From: Paenibacillus tepidiphilus
GTDB taxonomy: Bacteria > Bacillota > Bacilli > Paenibacillales > Paenibacillaceae
Assembly (NCBI RefSeq): GCF_008635795.1
Contig: NZ_VWRQ01000001.1
Span: 248,001-312,000 of the forward strand
DNA length: 64,000 bases
Reading direction: 5' to 3'
Position numbers and translations under genes: made by a program. Shown piece after piece: positions 56,106 to 64,000 of this stretch; the first letter of the stretch is position 1; every line of letters begins with the position of its first letter. The notes under the pieces were generated by a model. It did not search any database, was not told the DNA's origin, and saw only the letters and a list, made by a program, of their open reading frames with translations.

Positions 56106-56558
56106 TCAACCGCCGAAATCAAGTGTTCCGCCGGTCTCCACCAAGGTCTTGATGTTGCTCAGAATCTGCCACCAGGCGCCGGCGCTGGGCGCATAGGAGG
56201 GATCTTCCGGATGCCATCCGTCATGAATCAGCGTCAGCCGGGTGCAGCCGCCGGCCGGCTCCAGCAGCCAGGAGATGCGGGATTCGTAATTTTCGCTGCC
56301 GCCGGAATAGGCCGGGCCCACCTTATGGGTGAAGCGCAGTGCCCGTTCAGGGACAAATTCCAGTACTGTGCCATAGACATGTACGGTTTCACTGCCTTCC
56401 GCGCCCGGACCGACATACTCCAGCATTTCACCGGGAACGAAGCTGGAGCGGATGATACTGCCGTAATAGATCTGCTTCACTTGCTCCGGCGATATGAGCG
56501 CCTCCCAGACCTTGGCCGGTGTACTTCCAATATAAAAATCGTATTTCAGATCCTGCAT
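56106..56558 (-). CDS. SRPBCC / AHSA1-like protein
   Basis: 150 residues from ATG 56558, 7 nt after AGGAGG. The Bet v1-like fold reads YDFYIGSTPAKVWEALISPEQV, LEFVPERALRFTHKVG and CTRLTLIHDGW, as in the activator-of-Hsp90-like (AHSA1) family that binds hydrophobic ligands. Many such genes are paired with a small regulator; here a WYL regulator gene lies about 80 bp upstream on the same strand, so both may be one transcript. The ligand is unknown. Confidence 0.85.
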   Translation of the reverse strand: MQDLKYDFYIGSTPAKVWEALISPEQVKQIYYGSIIRSSFVPGEMLEYVGPGAEGSETVHVYGTVLEFVPERALRFTHKVGPAYSGGSENYESRISWLLEPAGGCTRLTLIHDGWHPEDPSYAPSAGAWWQILSNIKTLVETGGTLDFGG

Positions 56559-56639
56559 TACCTGGCCTCCTGTCAAGATTTACTGTCCAAGCAACCTTGG
56601 ACTACATCCACTATACCCGGCCATTGCTGACAGATACGG

Positions 56640-57623
56640 TCAGTGATCGGAATTTTCCGCAGGCTCTTCACTGTAATGGGCGGCCAGCCCGGTGGCCACG
56701 GCTGCCATCCGCCGCTTTAAGGATGCGGGCTCGACAATGGTCAGCGCTTTGGCGTACGGCAGCAGATAGTAAGGCACATACCGGTTCATCGTGGTATCCT
56801 CCAGCAGAAAACGGGCTCTGCCGGGTTCCCGACTTTCCAGGGTGTGCCCGAACAGCCAGTGGCTGCAAAGGTCGTTTAGTACCTCAGCAGACGCTTCGAT
56901 AACCAGGGATACAGGCGGGGAGTGTGTTTCCCCGCCCGGCAGCAGTCCCTGCAGCAGAAATTCCCGCGCCGAGAAGCCGTCCGGACGGACGAATATGTTG
57001 TCCGTCCGCCGGAGCCCGGCGATCCGGTCCACACGGAAACTGCGGATCTCGCCGCGCAGGTGGCAATGCCCGGCCATGTACCACCGGCCCTTCCAGAGGA
57101 CGAGACCGTAGGGGTCAACCTGGCGTGAGGTGGTACCCTCTCTTTCGTTCCCCTTGCGGTAATCCATCTCCAGTGTAAGCCTTTGGGTGACGCAGGCTGT
57201 CAGGTCGGCGAGGCAGCCTGCAAGGTCGGCGCCGGGCGTATGCAGAATCTCAATGCCGCCCGCATCGCGCTCGAGCTGCGCAAGCTGGGCGTCATTGCTG
57301 TAGCGCCGCAGCTTGACCATGGCCCGGTCCAGCGCCTCCTCATGCGGGTAGCCGCTTCCGCGGGCGAAGGCGGAGGCTTGCACGAGCGCCTGCCGCTCCT
57401 GCGCGTCAAAGAACAGCGGCGCCGCCCCCGTATGCTCCGGCAGGCTGTAGCCTCCGCCGGGACCGGCGTCCGCCAGAACGGGGACACCGCTTGCGCAGAG
57501 CGCATCGATATAGCGGTATACGGAGCGGACGCTAAGCTCCAGCTCCGCTGCCAGCTCTGCGGCGGTTCGTTTACGCTGCCGCAGCATCCACAGAATTGAT
57601 AGCATATGATCGGCTTTGGCCAT
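56640..57623 (-). CDS. HTH and WYL-domain transcriptional regulator (YafY type)
   Basis: 327 residues from ATG 57623, after AAGGAGGA. An N-terminal DeoR-like HTH (MLSILWMLRQRKRTAAELAA, SVRSVYRYIDAL) is followed by a WYL domain (about residues 140-215) containing RQVDPYGLVLWKGRWYMAGH and RSFRVDRIAGLR, and a C-terminal WCX region. WYL domains bind ligands such as nucleic acids or nucleotides. It probably regulates itself and the SRPBCC gene. An in-frame start 14 codons further upstream lies ahead of the ribosome site and is not preferred. Confidence 0.88.
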   Translation of the reverse strand: MAKADHMLSILWMLRQRKRTAAELAAELELSVRSVYRYIDALCASGVPVLADAGPGGGYSLPEHTGAAPLFFDAQERQALVQASAFARGSGYPHEEALDRAMVKLRRYSNDAQLAQLERDAGGIEILHTPGADLAGCLADLTACVTQRLTLEMDYRKGNEREGTTSRQVDPYGLVLWKGRWYMAGHCHLRGEIRSFRVDRIAGLRRTDNIFVRPDGFSAREFLLQGLLPGGETHSPPVSLVIEASAEVLNDLCSHWLFGHTLESREPGRARFLLEDTTMNRYVPYYLLPYAKALTIVEPASLKRRMAAVATGLAAHYSEEPAENSDH

Positions 57624-57769
57624 AGCGGCGTATCCTCCTTGGTGCGCTCGGTCGGAACCGCTCAAGTGCGCACAGATATACTTTAATTCTCCAGGAAGAT
57701 TGTCCTTGTTGCAATCCCTTTATGCCGCCGGCCGGGCATGGGGAAGGTCCAAAAATGCAGGGCACAGCA

Positions 57770-57805
57770 AAAAGGCATTCCGCTGTCTGAAACAGCAGAA
57801 TGCCT
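57770..57805 (-). terminator. Terminator of the phosphodiester glycosidase gene
   Basis: On the minus strand AGGCATTC, inner GCTGT/ACAGC stem, GAATGCCT, followed by TTTTTGC. It lies between the 3' end of the gene and the WYL regulator start. Confidence 0.8.
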
Positions 57806-57844
57806 GATTGAGAATCTATGGTCTAATCACAAGCACCGCGGGGC

Positions 57845-58993
57845 TTACTTGGTCTTGACGACAAGCGCATTGCTGATGAGCCGGCCCGGCTCGGTCAAAT
57901 ATCTGCCGCCGTAATACAGGCCGCTCGAAGCGCCGCCGTCCATGTTCATTGCCTGGTAAGCACCCGCCAGCTTCATAATTTGCGCCAGCTGGGGAATCGT
58001 TGCACCGCCCGTGGTCAGCAGAATCAGCTTGTGGTCACGGGTAAGCCCCAGCGCGCTGCGCGCTCCGCCCCCGGTCAGGATTTTGGGGTCCTTGAAGCCT
58101 TCGGCGACGGCGTTTATCGCCGGCTGGCCGTTAAGCAGAAGCCGGGGGCCAGCCTGAATGGCACCGGCTACCGCCCCGCTGTTGAAGCGGTCCATAAATT
58201 CGGTCCCGGGAATCACATCGGCCAGAAGATTGGCGTCATATACAAACACCGTCCGTTTGTTGCCGGGGCTGTCCATCAGCAGCTTGCCGCCGCCGGCGAT
58301 ATAGCCGTAAGGGGCTTTGTAGGCATCCTTGGTGTAGGCGTTGAAGAAGGTGCCGTTGATGGCGGCCTGCGCCTGGCTGCGTTTGGCAATGCTGCCGAGC
58401 GACTCGGTCTTGCCGACTGCATTGCCGGCCAGAACGGCATCCAGGCTAACCGCAGGATGCAGCAAGGATACGGTGACCATTTGCACCGTGAACGAGCGGC
58501 TGCCAACCTTGAAGGTCCGTGTGGCGCTTGTAGTTGCCGGGGCCTCCGCCTGAATCAGATTGCCGCTCTGCACCGGCATTACGATCTTGTCATCGCCCGC
58601 TGTCAGCGTCAGCGAATCAGGGGCTTTATTCCACTGCAGGCTAATGCCCAGCGTGCTGCTTACTGCAGAGAGCGGAACATACGTGGTCCCGCCGCTCGCG
58701 AAAGCCGGCTTGGCCAAGGTCAGAGTATGGTCACCGGCGGTTGCGCTTTTGCTGCCGCGCTTGAAGCTGAGGGTAAGCTTTCCCCTTGCAATGACGATGC
58801 TTCCGTCGTTTCCTGCGGTCGCAACGATGCCGTCCAGGCCGTTTAAAGAACGCAGCGGTACAAAGGACGTGTTCGCTTTATCGAGATATGCGACATTTTT
58901 GGGCGGCGGCGCCGCTTCTGCGGACCCCGGCAAGGACAATGCGGCGGTAAGCGACAGGAGGAAGGACAGGATGAGTAGGCTTGCTTTTTTCAT
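57845..58993 (-). CDS. Secreted phosphodiester glycosidase (NAGPA-like) with copper-amine-oxidase-N stalk
   Basis: 382 residues. A signal peptide (KKASLLILSFLLSLTAALSL, cleavage near AEA) is followed by a copper amine oxidase N-like stalk domain (FVPLRSLNGLDGIV, TTYVPLSAVSSTLGI), common in Paenibacillus surface proteins. The C-terminal NAGPA domain has AAINGTFFNAYTKD and MNMDGGASSGLYYGGRY. The family removes N-acetylglucosamine from phosphodiesters in animals; in bacteria it acts on cell-wall or exopolysaccharide phosphodiesters. The gene is divergent from the histidine phosphatase gene. AAAGGAG upstream is rather far from the ATG (about 15 nt). Confidence 0.87.
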   Translation of the reverse strand: MKKASLLILSFLLSLTAALSLPGSAEAAPPPKNVAYLDKANTSFVPLRSLNGLDGIVATAGNDGSIVIARGKLTLSFKRGSKSATAGDHTLTLAKPAFASGGTTYVPLSAVSSTLGISLQWNKAPDSLTLTAGDDKIVMPVQSGNLIQAEAPATTSATRTFKVGSRSFTVQMVTVSLLHPAVSLDAVLAGNAVGKTESLGSIAKRSQAQAAINGTFFNAYTKDAYKAPYGYIAGGGKLLMDSPGNKRTVFVYDANLLADVIPGTEFMDRFNSGAVAGAIQAGPRLLLNGQPAINAVAEGFKDPKILTGGGARSALGLTRDHKLILLTTGGATIPQLAQIMKLAGAYQAMNMDGGASSGLYYGGRYLTEPGRLISNALVVKTK

Positions 58994-59172
58994 GGGACAG
59001 GTCAGGCTCCTTTGATCTGTACAGCTGTTCTGCTGTAACCGGGATGTATGTATAGGCCACTGTAAGCAGCCGGATTAATTATTATATAGGACAAGCTTGC
59101 CGTCAATCGGTCTGAAGTAACGACGGGCAGGCAGCAGCCTCGTTCCATGCGTTATGGCGTCCGGAGGAGCAG

Positions 59173-59181
59173 TGTTATAAT
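59173..59181 (+). promoter_or_regulatory. Extended -10 promoter for the histidine phosphatase gene
   Basis: TGTTATAAT: TATAAT with an extended TGn, 45 bp before the start. The -35 (TTATGG, spacing 18) is weak. Confidence 0.55.
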
Positions 59182-59226
59182 TTACATGCAACAGCAAATA
59201 ACAACACACAGAAGGCGGGAGCGCAG

Positions 59227-59811
59227 ATGACAAGAATAGGTCTTATTCGGCACGGCAGCACGGCATGGAACAAGGAAGGCCGGATTCAGGGCCATACAGA
59301 CAATCCGCTGGACGAAGAGGGCTTGCGCGAGGCGGCTGCCCTCGCCGGACGGCTGAGCGGTGAAGGCTGGGAGTATCTGTATACGAGCGATCTGCTGCGG
59401 GCGAAGCAGACGGCAGAGGTTATTTCCGCGCGGCTAGGACTGCCGGTTACCGGAATCGTTCCGGAGCTGCGCGAGATGAACGGCGGACTGCTGGAGGGCT
59501 CTACGGAGCAGGAGCGCTTGGCGCGCTGGGGGCAGGACTGGAGGGAGCTGGAGCTTGGCCTGGAGCCGCACGAATCCGGCATGGAACGCGGGGTCAAGGC
59601 GGTGACGGAGCTTGCCGGGCGCCATCCCGGCGGCAATATTCTTCTTGTCAGTCACGGCGCTATATTGCGCAGCACGCTGAAAGGGCTCGTCCCCGCACTT
59701 GATGTCAGCCGGCTGCTGGGCAACACGTCGATTACCGTCCTCGTCAAGAACGGTGATGAGTGGACCTGCGAGCTTTACAATTGTGTGAAGCATGTACAAG
59801 AACAAGAGTAG
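59227..59811 (+). CDS. Histidine phosphatase (phosphoglycerate-mutase-like)
   Basis: 194 residues. The RHG motif is in IGLIRHGSTAWNKEGRIQG, with the second Arg and the catalytic pair in YTSDLLRAKQTAEVI and LLVSHGAILRST. Residues match the PhoE/CobC-like phosphatase branch of the histidine phosphatase superfamily rather than true phosphoglycerate mutase. Substrate not assignable; broad phosphatase or alpha-ribazole phosphatase would fit. GAAGGCGGGAGC precedes the ATG. A diguanylate cyclase gene follows after 79 bp. Confidence 0.87.
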   Translation: MTRIGLIRHGSTAWNKEGRIQGHTDNPLDEEGLREAAALAGRLSGEGWEYLYTSDLLRAKQTAEVISARLGLPVTGIVPELREMNGGLLEGSTEQERLARWGQDWRELELGLEPHESGMERGVKAVTELAGRHPGGNILLVSHGAILRSTLKGLVPALDVSRLLGNTSITVLVKNGDEWTCELYNCVKHVQEQE

Positions 59812-59890
59812 AGGCCCCAGAAGCTTCCATCAAAGAACGGGCCGCATCTGCCGATAAATAGATTAACAGTACTGAAGGATGTGATTGTCC

Positions 59891-60751
59891 TTGGAAGAAG
59901 CACGCAATTATCTATTTATCATATGCACCGTTCTCGTTGCCGCTGCTGCCGCTTACGGCATATTGTGGTTATCCCGGCGGTTCTCCGCTAAAGCCCCCAA
60001 GACCCGTGCGGTTCGCACGAGCCTGAATATTGCCGCCGCAGGCGGCGGATTGGGTATCATGCATCTGCTGGGCAAGCAGACGATCTCCGGCTTCCTCCAG
60101 CCTGATGACAGCCAGATGGTGGCGCTGGGGCTATATGCGCTGTCCATTGCCGGTTTCCTGCGGCTGTTCATCTGGGGACGCCGGCTGCTGGCTGAACGGG
60201 AGCAGCTTAAGGAATTGGCTTACAAGGATAGCTTAACCGGTCTGCTCAATAAGAACGGTATGGAGCATTTCTGGAACCGCTGCAAACCGGGGGAGCAGCT
60301 TGCCGTGCTCTATATGGATCTCAACCGCTTCAAGTCCATCAACGACAGTCTGGGCCACCATGTCGGCGATCTGCTGCTGCAGGCGGTCGGCGGCAGCCTG
60401 CAGCAGTTCTCCCTGAAGAACAGGCGCCATCTCTTCCGGGTCGGCGGCGATGAATTTGTCATTATTGCCAAGCGCTGCGGACGTAAAGACGCCGAAAGAC
60501 TTGCCGTGCAGGTTATGGAGCGGATCAACGGCCATTACCTGCTGGAGCAGCACAACCTGTATTTATCGGTCAGCATCGGCGTAACGCTCAGCCACGGCAA
60601 GGTGGACCGGGTGCGTCTTCTGAAAGAGGCTGATTCGGCCATGTACAGCGCCAAGCAGCTGGGCAAAGGCCGCTACGCCGTCTACCGCCAAGGCGGTCAG
60701 ACGCAGCCCGTGCAGCAGTGGGTTGGCAGCTCCAGGGCTAATGAAGCGTGA
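59891..60751 (+). CDS. Membrane diguanylate cyclase (GGDEF)
   Basis: 286 residues from TTG 59891, 9 nt after GGATG; TTG 59885 is too close to the site. Three hydrophobic segments (about residues 6-25, 48-66 and 75-95) anchor it. A short linker with YKDSLTGLLNKNG leads into a GGDEF domain with intact RVGGDEFVIIAKR, metal site YMDLNRFKSINDSLGHHVG, and SVSIGVTLSHGK. It should make cyclic di-GMP. No RxxD inhibitory site is visible before GGDEF, so feedback inhibition by product is unlikely. No sensor domain beyond the membrane part. Confidence 0.9.
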   Translation: MEEARNYLFIICTVLVAAAAAYGILWLSRRFSAKAPKTRAVRTSLNIAAAGGGLGIMHLLGKQTISGFLQPDDSQMVALGLYALSIAGFLRLFIWGRRLLAEREQLKELAYKDSLTGLLNKNGMEHFWNRCKPGEQLAVLYMDLNRFKSINDSLGHHVGDLLLQAVGGSLQQFSLKNRRHLFRVGGDEFVIIAKRCGRKDAERLAVQVMERINGHYLLEQHNLYLSVSIGVTLSHGKVDRVRLLKEADSAMYSAKQLGKGRYAVYRQGGQTQPVQQWVGSSRANEA

Positions 60752-60799
60752 TCAGACCGGGGTCAAGGGCACTTCTGGCACTGCAGAGCCTGGCCCGGT

Positions 60800-62137
60800 T
60801 CAGGATTCCCGGGAGTAGGCGGGGGTTCCGGCGTCTTTGGACGGCCCTTTCATCAGAAACAGGCTGAGCAAGGCCAACGCCATACTGCCGGCTGCGGCAT
60901 AGAACAGAATGGCGTAATCCGTCAGGTCGATGAGCAGCCCCAGCAGGGGCGGGGAACTGATGGCCGCCAGCGAGGAGACCAGATAATACATCCCGGTACG
61001 GGTTCCGATGCTTTCCTCGGTGCCCGTCGCCACGATATAAGGATATGAATTAATATTGATGCAGGCCCAGAACATCCCGCCCACCAGCAGCAGCCCCCGC
61101 AGCGCCAGCAAACTCTCCGTCAGGCTCACCAGAATGAATACGGCCGTCAGTCCGATGACGCCGATGGTAATGACCTTCTTTTTCCCAAAGCGCCCGCCCA
61201 GCCATCCGCTCGGAATGGCAAAGATCACAAATGCCAGCGAAAAAAAAGTAAGCGAAAAGGAAGCCGCCTGCTCGCTAAGCCCCAAATGGTTCTTGCCGTA
61301 CAGGGTGAAGAGCGTCTCTACGCCCTGATAAGCGACAAACCAGAAGAAGATGGCCGTCAGCAGCCAGATTGTGGTCCGGTCCAGCTGGCGCAGCAGTGAA
61401 ATACGCGGAGGTTTGCCGTTAATACCCGTCACAGCTTCTGTCAGCGCTCCGTCTGCAGGACCGTTCGCAGTGCCGTTCGCAGTGCCGTTCGCAATGCCGT
61501 TCGCAGTGCCGTTCGCAGTGCCGTTCTCCTTACCCGGCGCCCCCGGTGCATATGTCGTGGCCAGTCCAGCGTTAATCCCGTCCCTGGACTCCTTAATGCT
61601 GCGCGATACGATGAACAGGCAGAGCAGCGTGATCAGACCGGCCACCAGAAAAGGCAGCACCGGGCTTGTCTCGTACAGAAAGGAGCCTGCACCGAAAGCC
61701 AATATGGAGCCGACGCCGCCCATAAAATTGATCAGGCCGTTGGCCTTCGTGCGCCGCGCATCCGGCGTAATATCCGGCATCAGCGCCACGGTCGGCGAGC
61801 GGTAGAGGCTCATCGCCAGGTTCATCATCATCATGAACAGCAGCAGGGTGAAGAGTCCGCTGTGGAACGGCAGCAGCATCGTCAGCACGGCCGCCAGCGG
61901 CATTCCGGCCAGCAGGTAAGGCATGCGCCGTCCGAACCGGGTGACCGTCCGGTCGCTGCGGTTGCCGACCCACGGCTGCAGGAACAAGGCGAAATAATTG
62001 TCGATCGTCATCATAAAGCTGATTAATGCGACACTCTCCACATACTTCTCCAGGAAGAACGGAACAAAAGCGTTATACAAGCTCCATGTGATGCTGATGC
62101 TGAAAAAGCCAAAGCCGAGCAGCCAGACTTTTTTCAC
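60800..62137 (-). CDS. MFS transporter of the SLC45/GPH-like group
   Basis: 445 residues from GTG 62137, with AAGGGAGTGTG inside the end of the upstream gdpD gene. Twelve helices; the loop after helix 2 reads GNRSDRTVTRFGRRMPYLLAG, as in sugar:cation symporters. The central cytoplasmic loop contains Ala-Asn-Gly-Thr repeats (GTANGTANGIANGTANGTANG), encoded by a 12-bp tandem repeat. It is 4 bp after the gdpD stop, so both likely act together, for example on glycerophosphodiesters or their products. The substrate is inference. Confidence 0.82.
   Translation of the reverse strand: MKKVWLLGFGFFSISITWSLYNAFVPFFLEKYVESVALISFMMTIDNYFALFLQPWVGNRSDRTVTRFGRRMPYLLAGMPLAAVLTMLLPFHSGLFTLLLFMMMMNLAMSLYRSPTVALMPDITPDARRTKANGLINFMGGVGSILAFGAGSFLYETSPVLPFLVAGLITLLCLFIVSRSIKESRDGINAGLATTYAPGAPGKENGTANGTANGIANGTANGTANGPADGALTEAVTGINGKPPRISLLRQLDRTTIWLLTAIFFWFVAYQGVETLFTLYGKNHLGLSEQAASFSLTFFSLAFVIFAIPSGWLGGRFGKKKVITIGVIGLTAVFILVSLTESLLALRGLLLVGGMFWACININSYPYIVATGTEESIGTRTGMYYLVSSLAAISSPPLLGLLIDLTDYAILFYAAAGSMALALLSLFLMKGPSKDAGTPAYSRES
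61461..61526. repeat. 12-bp tandem repeat inside the MFS gene
   Basis: Five and a half copies of CCGTTCGCAGTG (one has CAATG). The period keeps the reading frame and encodes the Thr-Ala-Asn-Gly repeat of the central loop, so copy number can change without breaking the gene. Confidence 0.9.
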
Positions 62138-62141
62138 AGCT

Positions 62142-62876
62142 TCACACTCCCTTGGCAGCCAGCAGTCCGGCCAGCATATCGGGATGGTCGGTAATGATAC
62201 CGGCCACGCCGGCGTCGATCAGTTCGGTCATCCGCTTGGGATCGTTGACGGTGAAGGGATGGTAGACTACGCCATGTTCAGCCGCTTCGGCGACGAATTC
62301 CGGCAGCACAGCGAAATGAAACGCGTGAAGCGCATCCGCGTGCACGGTAGCGGCATAATCCCATGGACGGTACAAGCCTTCCCCGTATAAAACCCCTGTG
62401 CGGATCTCCGGCGCCAGCGATTTGCAGTAGGCGAGCGAATAGTGGTTGAAGCTGGATATCACAACGCGTTCAGTCAGCCCGTAGGCCCGTACAAGCGCAA
62501 TGACCTTCTCCTCCATTCCCGGGTACAGGAATACGCCGTTCTTCAGTTCGATATTGAGAATGGTGTCGCGGTTCTGCAGCAGCTCCAGCAAATCCTCCAG
62601 CAGCGGCAGGCGTTCCCCCTGAAATTCCGGAGCGAACCAGGAGCCGGAGTCAAGCAGCTGCAGCTCACTCAGAGTAAGGTCTTTAATGAAGCCGCTGCCG
62701 CTGGTGGTACGGCTTACCTCTTCGTCATGGATGAGCACCAGCCTGCCGTCCCGGGTCATTTGCACATCGGTTTCAATGCCGGTGGCGCCGAGCTCCAGAC
62801 TTTTGCGGAATGCCGCCATTGTATTTTCCGGACAGACCGCCGATGCGCCGCGGTGTGCAAAATTGATAATGTTCAT
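62142..62876 (-). CDS. Glycerophosphodiester phosphodiesterase
   Basis: 244 residues: INFAHRGASAVCPENTMAAF with the catalytic His, ELGATGIETDVQMTRDG with the metal-binding Glu and Asp, and LIHDEEVSRTTSGSG with the second His. A UgpQ-like cytoplasmic enzyme without a signal peptide. It cleaves glycerophosphodiesters into an alcohol and glycerol 3-phosphate. GGCGGAGGAATC precedes the ATG. It is first in an operon with the MFS gene 4 bp downstream. Confidence 0.93.
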   Translation of the reverse strand: MNIINFAHRGASAVCPENTMAAFRKSLELGATGIETDVQMTRDGRLVLIHDEEVSRTTSGSGFIKDLTLSELQLLDSGSWFAPEFQGERLPLLEDLLELLQNRDTILNIELKNGVFLYPGMEEKVIALVRAYGLTERVVISSFNHYSLAYCKSLAPEIRTGVLYGEGLYRPWDYAATVHADALHAFHFAVLPEFVAEAAEHGVVYHPFTVNDPKRMTELIDAGVAGIITDHPDMLAGLLAAKGV

Positions 62877-63048
62877 GAACGTGATTCCTCCGCCTCTGAT
62901 AGAAGTTAGCGGGACCGCAGGATACGCGGACCTCCTTCTTTGTATTCCACACTGCGGCCGATAACCCTGTACGGATGGGGCGGGAAATTACCGCAGCGGA
63001 AAATTTTACAGAGCGTTTACCTCGCTGTGACAAAAAAAGGGGACCGCG

Positions 63049-63638
63049 TCAGGCCGACACGATCCCGTGGATAATTTCATGCACCTGCTTCGCTTCGCTG
63101 AAAGCCTCGTTATACTGCGGATCGGTCTTTCGGGCCGGGGCCAGGCCGGGCAGAAAGGGGATGGACAGGACGGGGGTGTCCTCGTTCAGGAGGTAGATTT
63201 TGAGCGTCAGCTCGTTAACTTCCTCGGGGATATCGGGCACTGCTTGGCCGGGCGAGCAGGGTGTGTCTGCGGGTGGGAATGCGCCGGGGTGCTGGTGATC
63301 CGGCTGGTTTTGCTGACCTTGCTGAGGGTCAGGGAATTCTCTACCAGCTCGGAGCCAAGGATAGCCTCGAAGGAATACAGCCTGGCCACAGGGGGTGCCT
63401 CGGTTCCCGGAAGATACGAGCCGACCGCCAGTGATTTGCCGTTATCGTCCAGAGCGATGATGTGCGACTGGTCGGGGGTAATGAAGCGTTCCGGAAAGCT
63501 TAAATTGAAGGGGGCAAGCGAGCGCGCCAGCGTATGCAGCGGGGCCGGGGGAGCGACCAGCCTGAATTGCAGCACAGCGGCTGCAACCAGCAAGGCAGTT
63601 CCGGCTGCGGCGCAGAAGATAGCCAGGGCAATAAGCAT
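63049..63638 (-). pseudogene. Small membrane protein gene with a frameshift
   Basis: ATG 63638, 7 nt after AGGAGGCGG, opens a frame with an N-terminal membrane helix (MLIALAIFCAAAGTALLVAAA) and PVARLYSFEAILGSELVENSLTLSK. That frame runs out at 63207 in low-complexity sequence. A second frame, 63240 to 63049, carries the family's expected C-terminal part (VNELTLKIYLLNEDTPV, EAKQVHEIIHGIV). Together they resemble one protein of about 190 residues of an uncharacterised Bacillota family, with a shift between about 63220 and 63320. Either a pseudogene or a sequence error. Start and end are given for the joined gene. Confidence 0.55.
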
Positions 63639-63655
63639 GGTACCGCCTCCTAAAA

Positions 63656-63785
63656 GTTTTTGAGCAGAGCATCCGGGAATCAGCAACGTACAAAACTTGC
63701 ATCGAAAGCATGGGCCTGGTTTTGTGAGCAAAGCATCCGGGAATCAGCAACGTACAAAACTTGCATCGAAAGCACGGGAGAGTTT
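63656..63785. repeat. 64-bp direct duplication in the leader of the frameshifted gene
   Basis: A 43-bp core (begins AGCATCCGGGAATCAGCAAC) is identical at 63668-63710 and 63732-63774, offset 64. Flanks GTTTTGTGAGCA also repeat, and a third partial copy starts at 63783. No gene; minus-strand frames through it are repeat artefacts. Confidence 0.9.
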
Positions 63786-63918
63786 TGTGAGCAGCGGGGT
63801 TATTAATAGGTATGCGGATAAAGTCTCTTTCTTGCTGACTCATCGGTACATCCCCTCCATGATTTCGGGTTTGTCGTAATTATATTCCGCCCGAACCGTT
63901 CAGCCAATCAAGAGACAC

Positions 63919-64000
63919 TCACGGCATGCCCAAGGAAGACTTGCTGTTTCTCCGTGCAAGCAGCTTGGGCAGCAGCACCAGCAGCTTCTCCCGTGTTAAG
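63919..64000 (-). CDS. C-terminal tail of an unidentified protein (cut by window edge)
   Basis: A minus-strand frame open from the edge ends at TGA 63921-63919. The visible 26 residues (LTREKLLVLLPKLLARRNS, then KSSLGMP) are basic and helical with good coding appearance. Too short to assign; the tail would fit several enzyme families. Confidence 0.4.
   Translation of the reverse strand, partial: LTREKLLVLLPKLLARRNSKSSLGMP

Overview
The window reads as chromosome of a Gram-positive, spore-forming Bacillota, most likely a Paenibacillus. Grounds: moderately high GC, strong AGGAGG-type ribosome sites with many GTG/TTG starts, T-box leaders, a CIRCE operator at groESL, an H-type small acid-soluble spore protein, and a gene order (tsaE-tsaB-rimI-tsaD ... 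ABC-F ... moaC ... tatA-tatC-groES-groEL) that matches the Bacillus subtilis ydiB-groEL neighbourhood. No rRNA, tRNA, CRISPR array, transposase or integrase was seen. Functions below come from reading translated motifs by eye; no database search was possible.

Layout. 1-2859: end of a TetR regulator and a YhgE/Pip membrane protein. 3231-7826: glutamate synthase large subunit without a neighbouring small subunit. 8118-9825: ABC exporter pair. 9893-11577 (minus): M23 peptidase plus bactofilin. 11843-14303: cardiolipin synthase and a YitT-type membrane protein. 14511-17394 (minus): a three-gene end-joining operon (Ku, DNA ligase, LigD-type polymerase), followed by a small acidic protein and sspH. 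18056-19872: HAD protein and a DMT exporter. 19994-22885: the t6A genes tsaE-tsaB-rimI-tsaD. 22886-26188: two successive T-box leaders and leuA. 26189-27046: an intergenic region with a dense DnaA-box cluster. 27047-34594: ABC-F ATPase (minus), then folate cyclo-ligase, moaC, moaB, tatA, tatC, groES and groEL.

34595-36200 is an accessory pocket: a lone RNA-polymerase-alpha-CTD-like protein and a translationally coupled trio that starts with a holin-like peptide. 36273-40452 is a regulator, MFS transporter and AbgB-like amidohydrolase. 40633-50163 holds general accessory metabolism: MFS, MsrA-MsrB fusion, ZIP transporter, two aldo/keto reductases, AraC regulator, 2Fe-2S ferredoxin, YsnF-type stress protein and an EamA exporter. 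50543-51955 is a MocR regulator divergent from the EamA gene. 53157-55525 is feoA plus a feoB split into two genes. 56106-62876 holds an SRPBCC protein, WYL regulator, phosphodiester glycosidase, histidine phosphatase, diguanylate cyclase, and a GDPD-MFS pair. The right edge has a frameshifted small membrane-protein gene and the tail of an unidentified gene.

The intergenic DNA is unusually repeat-rich. It holds a 23-bp motif in both orientations between the T-boxes, a pentanucleotide run ahead of the MocR gene, a 52-bp unit repeated six times, a 17-bp unit repeated sixteen times upstream of feoA, and a 64-bp duplication near the right edge. The observations I rate highest are the DnaA-box cluster in the conserved tsaD/ABC-F region, the tandem T-boxes before leuA, the lone alpha-CTD-like protein beside the holin-like trio, and an MsrA-MsrB fusion whose MsrB half lacks its catalytic cysteine.
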